Assembly: GCA_038251315.1 (NCBI GenBank)
Contig: JBBSBK010000105.1
Location: 1-11,908, forward strand
Length of the DNA stretch: 11,908 bases
Direction: 5' to 3'
DNA from: JBBKXP01 sp038251315
GTDB taxonomy: Bacteria > Pseudomonadota > Alphaproteobacteria > Rhodobacterales > Rhodobacteraceae
The stretch's first letter is position 1, and each line of letters opens with the position of its first letter. Under the pieces are notes generated by a model that searched no databases, was not told the DNA's origin, and saw only the letters and a program-made list of their open reading frames with translations. Below, one piece after another: positions 7,647 through 11,908 of this stretch. A program made the translations under genes and the position numbers.

Positions 7647-7892
7647 TCAGTCTGCATGGTCATCCTCGCGCAGTCGGTAAACGCCTTCGGGCAGGTCCAG
7701 TGCGGCCTCGAGGTCGCGCAGTTGGGTGAAAGACAAGGTGATCTTGACGACGCTGTCGGTGCGCGGGTCGTATTGTTCGGCCGTCACGCAATCCTCGAAC
7801 ACGTTCAGGGTCACGTCCTCTTGCAACGGGGCTTGCCCCTCGTCCACCAGCGTGACCACAGTAGCGTCAAAATCGTGTTCGATTGTAAACAT
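7647..7892 (-). CDS. Small conserved-looking protein of unknown function
   Basis: An 81-residue acidic soluble protein beginning MFTIEHDFDATVVTLVDEG and ending YRLREDDHAD. It has no signal peptide, membrane helix or recognised domain. The alternating hydrophobic pattern at the start suggests beta strands, followed by one helix (SFTQLRDLEAALDL). It is taken as real because AGG lies nine bases ahead of ATG 7892, codon use matches its neighbours, it does not overlap another gene, and it sits in line with two other minus-strand genes. I recall similar short proteins in roseobacters but no function. Confidence 0.68.
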   Translation of the reverse strand: MFTIEHDFDATVVTLVDEGQAPLQEDVTLNVFEDCVTAEQYDPRTDSVVKITLSFTQLRDLEAALDLPEGVYRLREDDHAD

Positions 7893-7902
7893 GGCCGCAA
7901 CC

Positions 7903-7920
7903 TAGCCGGCGCTTCGGCTA
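7903..7920. promoter_or_regulatory. Leader hairpin candidate in divergent gap
   Basis: TAGCCG-N6-CGGCTA, a perfect 6-base inverted repeat, lies 11-28 bases before the 81-residue gene's start on the minus strand. It is in the 136-base gap shared with the M48 peptidase gene. It could be an mRNA leader hairpin close to the ribosome site, or an operator. Nothing else in the gap is convincing. Confidence 0.25.
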
Positions 7921-8028
7921 AGCGAAAGGCGTCACGTCGCGCCCTTGCCGATTGCGTGATCCGCAGCGCGGCGGGGTGGCGGCACGGCGAAATGCTGCTA
8001 AAGTCGGTGCAACAAGAATACTCCGAGC

Positions 8029-8769
8029 ATGGCCATACCCCTGATGCGCCCTTTCGCCCCGATCGCCGTTGCCCTGTTGCTGCTCGGTGCCTGCACCGAC
8101 CAGACGGTCGCGCCCGCGCCGCAGCCGGTCAACGTCGCCGGTGTCTCCAAGGCCGCCTCGACCCGGCCAGATCCGCGCGCCGCCGTGCAGATGTTCGTCG
8201 ATGTCGTCAACACTGTCGAGCCCGTTGCAGAACGCGAATGCCGGGTCCGCGCGGCGCAACTGAATTGCGATTTCCGCATCGTCGTCGATGACACGCCGGG
8301 CCTGCCACCGAATGCGTTCCAGACCCTCGACCAGTCAGGTCGCCCGGTTCTGGCCTTTACCCTGGCGATGCTGGGCGAGGTGCAGAACGCAGACGAACTG
8401 GCCTTTGTGATGTCGCATGAGGTGGCGCACCACATCTCCGGCCATCTGGCCCGACAACGGCAGAACGCCGATCTGGGGGCTGCCGTGTTCGGGGAACTTG
8501 CCGGGATCGCGGGACAGCGCAGCGCCGATCAGGTCAGGGTTGCCCAGCAGTTGGGCGCCGCGGTGGGCGCGCGCAGCTATTCCAAGGAATTCGAGCTTGA
8601 GGCCGACGCCCTTGGCACCATCATCGCCTACAAGGCGGGGTTTGATCCGGTACATGGGGCGCAGTTCTTTTTCCGCATTCCCGATCCGGGCGACCGGTTT
8701 CTGGGTACCCATCCGGCCAATGCCGCCCGGATTGCGGTGGTGCAAAGGGTGGCGGCGGGCCTCAGATAG
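8029..8769 (+). CDS. M48 family metallopeptidase lipoprotein
   Basis: A 246-residue protein. Residues 1-22 form a lipoprotein signal ending in the lipobox L-G-A-C, with C22 as the lipidated residue, so the enzyme should be membrane-anchored in the periplasm. The zinc motif HEVAH is at residues 130-134, inside FVMSHEVAHHISGH. The third ligand, E191, is in FELEADALG, the E-x-E-A-D pattern of M48 (BepA/LoiP-type) peptidases. The C-terminal FRIPDPGDRFLGTHPANAARI matches the family's closing HP segment. Such enzymes take part in envelope protein quality control; the substrate here is not shown. It is shorter than BepA because it lacks a TPR domain. ATG 8029 is used because it gives a complete signal sequence; ATG 8044 is possible. 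The gene is divergent from the 81-residue gene and overlaps the convergent hemolysin III gene by eight bases. Confidence 0.92.
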   Translation: MAIPLMRPFAPIAVALLLLGACTDQTVAPAPQPVNVAGVSKAASTRPDPRAAVQMFVDVVNTVEPVAERECRVRAAQLNCDFRIVVDDTPGLPPNAFQTLDQSGRPVLAFTLAMLGEVQNADELAFVMSHEVAHHISGHLARQRQNADLGAAVFGELAGIAGQRSADQVRVAQQLGAAVGARSYSKEFELEADALGTIIAYKAGFDPVHGAQFFFRIPDPGDRFLGTHPANAARIAVVQRVAAGLR

Positions 8770-9421
8770 CAACGACGCCCAGGGTGATCGCTGCGAAAAA
8801 GCAGGCCGAGGCGGTCAGGACGAACCCGTGCCAGATCGGCATCGCGAATTTCAGATCGTCCCAGTTGAAAAACAGAACCCCTGCCGTATAGAGCAACCCA
8901 CCAACCACGATGAGGATGATCGCCGACAACGGCACGATCGGGAACAGCGACCAGACCAGCGCAAGGCCAAGCCAGCCGAGAACGAGATACAGCATCGGAC
9001 CGAACCGGCCAGGATTGCGCCAGAAGAACAGCTTGGCCACCGCCCCGGTCAGGGCCAGCGTCCAGACCACGCCCAGCACCACATAACCGAACATGCTACC
9101 GATCAGGACGACCAGCGGCGTGTAGGTGCCGGCGATTTTCAGATAGATCGCCGCGTGGTCGATCCGACGCAGGACCGGGCGGGCGCGTTCCCACGGGGTA
9201 AAGTGATAGATCGTCGAAGCGATGAAGCTGAACGTCAGCAGCGCCCCGTAAACCGCCACCGCCGCCGTCGTCGCGCCCCCGGTGTTGACCGCCGCAAAGA
9301 TGATCAGCAGCACAGTGCCGGTCAACGACAACGCCACCGCCAGCCCATGCACCGTGGCGTCGGCAATCCGTTCGCTACGGGCGTAGGCCGGATATTTGGG
9401 TGAAAGATAGATCGGGTTCAT
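8762..9421 (-). CDS. Hemolysin III / PAQR family membrane protein
   Basis: A 219-residue protein with about seven membrane helices, the usual size for HlyIII/YqfA (TrhA). Family motifs visible are SERIADATVHG near the N terminus, S69-x3-H73 (STIYH), RRIDHAAIYLKIAGTYTP (residues 85-102) with D88, and GGLLYTAGVLFF (174-185). The last helix carries IWHGFVLTASACFFA with H198. PAQR proteins bind zinc through the helix-2 histidine and an H-x3-H in helix 7. Here the first histidine of that pair is M194, and the later conserved ACH histidine is phenylalanine. The true function is uncertain; E. coli TrhA affects membrane energetics and the hemolysin name is historical. The start is set at ATG 9421 by homology, although no Shine-Dalgarno is evident. 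GTG 9475 and ATG 9460 are in-frame alternatives. It is divergent from dgkA. Confidence 0.9.
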   Translation of the reverse strand: MNPIYLSPKYPAYARSERIADATVHGLAVALSLTGTVLLIIFAAVNTGGATTAAVAVYGALLTFSFIASTIYHFTPWERARPVLRRIDHAAIYLKIAGTYTPLVVLIGSMFGYVVLGVVWTLALTGAVAKLFFWRNPGRFGPMLYLVLGWLGLALVWSLFPIVPLSAIILIVVGGLLYTAGVLFFNWDDLKFAMPIWHGFVLTASACFFAAITLGVVAI

Positions 9422-9519
9422 AGTAATCAAATTAAGTCGCGACCCCGCCAGTTCAATCATTCCCCGACGGAACACCCTTGGCCGCCAGCAGACAAGGGCC
9501 TAACCTCGCTCAGGGATGC

Positions 9520-9526
9520 AGGGGGA
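9520..9526 (+). promoter_or_regulatory. Ribosome-binding site deciding the dgkA start
   Basis: AGGGGGA ends four bases before ATG 9531. The upstream in-frame ATG 9516 has only a short GGG abutting it, so 9531 is the better start. This also aligns the product with E. coli DgkA at a constant one-residue offset. Confidence 0.7.
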
Positions 9527-9530
9527 CAGG

Positions 9531-9893
9531 ATGCTGCGCAGTCAGCTTTTCAGGATCAAGATGCGGGCGGTCTGGTCATGGGCCGGGTGGCGGCACGTCT
9601 GGCGCACCGAAGGGTCGCTCCATCAATGGGCCTGGGCCAATGTGGGATCGGCCCTGCTGGCCTTCTTACTGCCCCTGTCGGCGGGCGAACGCGCGACGAT
9701 CCTGATGGGCGGCGTCATGGTGCTGGGCATCGAGTGCATGAACACCGCAATCGAACGGGTGGTCGACGACATCTCCGAAGCCAAACGCGACCGCGCAATG
9801 CAGGCCAAGGATGCAGGCAGCGCCGCTGTCGCGGTCATGGCAATCGGGGTCGGGGTGGCCTGGGTCTGCGTGATCTGGGGGCTGGCGGTTTAA
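9531..9893 (+). CDS. dgkA: Diacylglycerol kinase
   Basis: A 120-residue inner-membrane protein that phosphorylates diacylglycerol to phosphatidic acid, recycling lipid released by envelope glycan synthesis. The amphipathic N-terminal helix and surface segment (AGWRHVWRTEGSLHQ) are followed by three membrane helices. The key residues of E. coli DgkA are present one position earlier: E27, E68 (general base), N71, E75, D79, K93 and D94, in the stretches IECMNTAIERVVDD and AKDAGSAAV. The length is normal and the trimeric fold is expected. It is divergent from the hemolysin III gene (109 bases between starts) and convergent with the next gene, with a hairpin between their stops. Confidence 0.95.
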   Translation: MLRSQLFRIKMRAVWSWAGWRHVWRTEGSLHQWAWANVGSALLAFLLPLSAGERATILMGGVMVLGIECMNTAIERVVDDISEAKRDRAMQAKDAGSAAVAVMAIGVGVAWVCVIWGLAV

Positions 9894-9940
9894 ATCGCGG
9901 ACTACCCGAGCGGCCGACAGGCAGCGCGCTGGACGCAAAT

Positions 9941-9963
9941 CAGAGCCGGACGCCGCAGCTCTG
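9941..9963. terminator. Candidate bidirectional terminator between convergent genes
   Basis: CAGAGC (9941-9946) pairs with GCTCTG (9958-9963). Inside, CGG (9947-9949) can pair with CCG (9953-9955), leaving a small CA bulge. It fills the 71-base gap between dgkA and the convergent minus-strand gene. There is no real T-run on either strand (only ATTTG on the minus side), so any intrinsic activity is probably weak. Confidence 0.4.
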
Positions 9964-9964
9964 G

Positions 9965-10342
9965 TTAACGAGTGCTGCGATAGATGTTCGCCACCCAGCA
10001 CAGAATGCCAACGGCAACATTACCCTCCAACACCGCCATGAAGGGGCCGACACTCGCCTCTGCCATGCGGCCCGACATCATCAGGAAAAGTGCCAGCAAC
10101 AAACCAAACGTGCCGACCTGATGCAGCCAGAAATGTGCCTTGCCCAACATCCCGTCATTCAGTGTCGGGATCAGCCGATAGGCCAGCCCGAAGACCGTCA
10201 TCAACGTGAAACCAAGCAAGTTGATATGGGCATGAACCGGAGCAAGCGCATGGTCGCCCGAACCGCCCATATACATACCAAACCCGATCCCCACCAAAAG
10301 ATACAAAGACCCGATCACAAGAAAACCGCGAGATATATCCAT
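9965..10342 (-). CDS. Short membrane protein resembling part of haem-copper oxidase subunit I
   Basis: A 125-residue protein with four predicted helices and little else. The first helix ends GMYMGGSGDH, followed by APVHAHINLLGF with H37 and H39. A third element, GKAHFWLHQVG, has H70 and H74. This histidine and helix spacing resembles the N-terminal helices of subunit I of cbb3-type or NO-reductase-type haem-copper oxidases, and such stand-alone short proteins are often annotated that way. It is far too short to be an oxidase; haem binding is possible but unproven. The ATG at 10342 is preceded by GGGATGGGAAAG, a good ribosome site; the frame stays open upstream but without a better start. It is divergent from the EamA gene, with 109 bases between starts. 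Confidence 0.75.
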   Translation of the reverse strand: MDISRGFLVIGSLYLLVGIGFGMYMGGSGDHALAPVHAHINLLGFTLMTVFGLAYRLIPTLNDGMLGKAHFWLHQVGTFGLLLALFLMMSGRMAEASVGPFMAVLEGNVAVGILCWVANIYRSTR

Positions 10343-10451
10343 GTCTTTCCCATCCCTCGAACGGAGATTTTTCGCCTTGCTCGCGAAGACGACGCGCTTG
10401 TGCGGCGCGGGTCGGCGGTTCATCGTGCAGACAGGTTTTGCGGAGGGCGAC

Positions 10452-10886
10452 ATGGAGGGGTTGGGTACACACTGGCAAACGTGGGCGCTGCTGGCAGCGG
10501 TCTTTGCCGCGGCGACAGCAATTTTGGCCAAGGTCGGGGTGGCGGACGTGAACAGCAACCTCGCCACGCTGATCCGCACCTGCGTCGTGCTGGTGGCCTT
10601 GGGCGGGCTGGTGCTGGCCTTTGGACAGGCCAAGGGGATCGGCGATATCGCTGGGCGAACATGGGTGTTTCTGACGCTGTCAGGGCTGGCAACCGGGGCG
10701 TCATGGCTGTGCTACTTCCGCGCCTTGCAGATAGGTCAGGCGGCCCAAGTCGCCCCGGTCGACAAACTCAGCGTGGTTTTCGTCGCCGTGCTGGGGGTGC
10801 TTTTCTTGGGCGAAAAGTTGAGCCTCGTCGGCTGGAGCGGGGTTGGGTTGATCGCCGTGGGGGCGGTGATGGTGGCGGTGGGTTAG
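10452..10886 (+). CDS. Single-domain EamA family transporter protein
   Basis: A 144-residue, very hydrophobic protein of about five helices, corresponding to one EamA (DMT superfamily) repeat rather than the usual two. Typical segments are AATAILAKVGVADVNSNLATLIRT, TLSGLATGASWLCYFRALQIG and APVDKLSVVFVAVLGVLFLGEKLS, the last being the hallmark of the family. Full EamA exporters have two such repeats, so this one presumably works as a dimer like small multidrug-resistance proteins. The substrate is unknown. ATG 10452 is chosen because GGAGGG ends four bases before it; the longer frame from ATG 10341 adds a polar, arginine-rich leader without homology. Its TAG stop directly abuts the convergent methyltransferase stop, with no base between. 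Confidence 0.87.
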   Translation: MEGLGTHWQTWALLAAVFAAATAILAKVGVADVNSNLATLIRTCVVLVALGGLVLAFGQAKGIGDIAGRTWVFLTLSGLATGASWLCYFRALQIGQAAQVAPVDKLSVVFVAVLGVLFLGEKLSLVGWSGVGLIAVGAVMVAVG

Positions 10887-11531
10887 CTATTCAGCCGCCA
10901 ACACTTGGTCCGCTTCAGCCTGCGAATGATTGGCATAGGTCGCCCACGTCGGGCTGTAATCCGTCGCCTGATTGCCCCAGACGGTCCAATCCTTGCGCGG
11001 CCCCCGCGCGAACAGTTCCAGTCGCGGACCCCAACTGCACCGTTCAATGAAATCATACTGTTCGTCGGGTTTGCGGCTGTGTTCACGTTTGCGGGTCGAA
11101 ATGATGTTTTCTTGCCTTCGGGCGGGGGCAAGGGTGCGGATGTTCTTGCCGCGCACCCCGAACAGCAAAATCTCGGTCACGTTGCGAAAATAGAACCCGA
11201 CCCCGCGCCGGTCCGGCCCGCCATCCTTGCGCACCTTGTACCAGATCACGTTGCTTTTGTATTTGAAGCCCCAGCTTTCCATCACCTTCAGCCCTTCGGG
11301 CAAAAGCGCGTTGGGCACCCACATGTAAAGATGGGCGCGGTCCGCCGCGACATCGGCAACGGGCAAGGCGCAGATGTCGTCCAGCTTCATCGTGGCATAG
11401 CGGTTCAGGCGCTTGTGTTCCGGGGCCATCTTGCCGGTGCGGTTTTCGAACTGCCATGGCGGATCGGCAAGAATCGTGGCAAAACGCGCATCGCCGACAT
11501 GGGCCAAAAGGTCTTGCGCTGCGTCAGACAT
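10887..11531 (-). CDS. MT-A70 family DNA adenine methyltransferase (probable modification enzyme)
   Basis: A 214-residue protein with the catalytic motif DPPW at residues 23-26 (TILADPPWQF), which defines N6-adenine methyltransferases of the MT-A70 family. Further family segments are LYMWVPNALLPEGLKVMESWGF, NVIWYK, VGFYFRNVTEILLFGVRG, the conserved REHSRKPDEQYDFIE, then PRLELFARG and WTVWGNQ. The enzyme transfers a methyl group from S-adenosylmethionine to adenine; in bacteria these act on DNA and include type II modification enzymes such as M.MunI. The start at 11531 is supported by GGGGG four bases upstream; ATG 11564 in the same frame would overlap the upstream gene. It follows the BglII-like endonuclease gene by 22 bases on the same strand, strongly suggesting its modification partner. 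The target sequence is not deducible. Confidence 0.9.
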   Translation of the reverse strand: MSDAAQDLLAHVGDARFATILADPPWQFENRTGKMAPEHKRLNRYATMKLDDICALPVADVAADRAHLYMWVPNALLPEGLKVMESWGFKYKSNVIWYKVRKDGGPDRRGVGFYFRNVTEILLFGVRGKNIRTLAPARRQENIISTRKREHSRKPDEQYDFIERCSWGPRLELFARGPRKDWTVWGNQATDYSPTWATYANHSQAEADQVLAAE

Positions 11532-11553
11532 CTTGCCCCCACCAATCTTGTCG

Positions 11554-11908
11554 CTAGTCCACATATAGTCGCTTTGTGATCCCGAATACCAATAGTGGAC
11601 AACCCGCCGCGCCGCCACCCTCAATCCGCGGCAGCAGCTTCGACATATGGGTCGTCGAGTTACCGTAGCTCGACTTTCGCTCAAGATCGTTAAAAATAAC
11701 CTGCAATTCGTCGGCCCGCGTGATGATGACCCCCACACTGACGGCGCGAAGGTCGAACAGCAGGCGAAAATTGTTCAGGTCGCGGTCGTAGAACGGATCC
11801 TTGTTGTTCCACTCGATTTCAATGGCGACCTTGTTCTTGTAGCAATCGACCTTGTGTGTGGGCGAGCGATAGACGGTCCCATCTACCGTCACGCCGGTAT
11901 CGAACTGA
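11554..11908 (-). CDS. BglII/BstYI-type restriction endonuclease (C-terminal part)
   Basis: The frame is open to the window edge, so the N-terminal part is missing; about 118 codons are visible. The core VDCYKNKVAIEIEWNN is a PD-(D/E)xK nuclease motif with D at 11845-11847 and E-x-E at 11818-11820 and 11812-11814. It is followed by KDPFYDRDLNNFRLLFDL, AVSVGVIITR and STTHMSKLLPRIEGGGAAGCP, the characteristic order in BglII/BstYI endonucleases. The D-to-E spacing of nine equals D84 to E93 of BglII, but BglII has Gln two residues later whereas this protein has Glu, as BamHI does. By family the enzyme would cut DNA at a palindrome, possibly with a GATC core; the site is inference. GTG 11892 is unlikely to be the true start because the frame continues upstream and the fragment is too short. 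It is less GC-rich than its neighbours and is paired with the MT-A70 methyltransferase. Confidence 0.85.
   Translation of the reverse strand, partial: QFDTGVTVDGTVYRSPTHKVDCYKNKVAIEIEWNNKDPFYDRDLNNFRLLFDLRAVSVGVIITRADELQVIFNDLERKSSYGNSTTHMSKLLPRIEGGGAAGCPLLVFGITKRLYVD

Noticed and set aside
10341..10451. Longer N terminus for the EamA protein starting at ATG 10341
   Set aside because: The added 37 residues are polar and arginine-rich, unlike the family. A strong GGAGGG site precedes ATG 10452, and ATG 10341 would overlap the start codon of the divergent gene.
9578..11050. Open frame of 490 codons on the plus strand spanning dgkA to the methyltransferase
   Set aside because: It overlaps four well-supported genes in other frames, and its translation is low-complexity Arg/Gly/His-rich with no recognisable motif.
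11532..11738. N-terminal extension of the methyltransferase up to 11738
   Set aside because: The extension is the antiparallel-free shadow of the endonuclease gene in another frame on the same strand. MT-A70 homology and a good ribosome site begin at 11531.
1..11908. Search for CRISPR repeats, tRNA genes, insertion-sequence ends and toxin-antitoxin pairs
   Set aside because: I saw no regularly spaced repeats, tRNA-like cloverleaf, transposase motifs with terminal repeats, or toxin-antitoxin gene pairs on either strand.

Overview
The window is about 11.9 kb of GC-rich, densely packed bacterial chromosome. Protein resemblances (Rhodobacteraceae-style prepilin peptidase tail, DIPP-like Nudix protein, IalB-like secreted protein, single-domain EamA protein, short oxidase-like membrane protein) and codon choice point to an alphaproteobacterium of the Rhodobacterales. 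The genus cannot be read from the sequence. I support fourteen protein-coding genes, two of them cut by the window edges. I see no tRNA, rRNA, CRISPR array or insertion sequence, and no gene-free stretch longer than about 155 bases.

Left part (1-3406): the last 89 codons of an A24 prepilin peptidase converge on a 540-residue polytopic membrane protein with GT-C glycosyltransferase features. Divergent from that protein is a 436-residue AAA+ ATPase with an N-terminal winged-helix-like region. The proximity suggests the edge of a Tad/Flp pilus locus, but only the peptidase ties the group to pili.

Middle part (3541-8769): the helicase gene hrpB is followed by an AT-rich spacer. That spacer carries a promoter-like pair of hexamers overlapped by a long dyad, just ahead of a Nudix hydrolase gene. 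Converging on the Nudix gene, with a shared stop region, are three minus-strand genes in a row: an 81-residue unknown, an IalB-like secreted protein and a DUF1993 protein. A lipoprotein M48 metallopeptidase gene is divergent from this trio.

Right part (8762-10886): a hemolysin III/PAQR-family membrane protein converges on the peptidase gene with an 8-base overlap. It is divergent from dgkA (diacylglycerol kinase). dgkA converges on a short four-helix protein that looks like a piece of haem-copper oxidase subunit I, and this is divergent from a one-domain EamA transporter protein.

Right edge (10887-11908, minus strand): a two-gene unit that looks like a type II restriction-modification system. 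A BglII/BstYI-type endonuclease, cut by the window edge, lies 22 bases upstream of an MT-A70 DNA adenine methyltransferase. The endonuclease gene is clearly less GC-rich than the genes further left, consistent with horizontal acquisition. It is the most accessory-looking part of the window.

Most of the window is housekeeping DNA. The points worth a second look are the restriction-modification pair with an E-x-E rather than E-x-Q catalytic motif, the operator-like dyad before the Nudix gene, the hemolysin III protein lacking expected metal ligands, and the small orphan membrane proteins.
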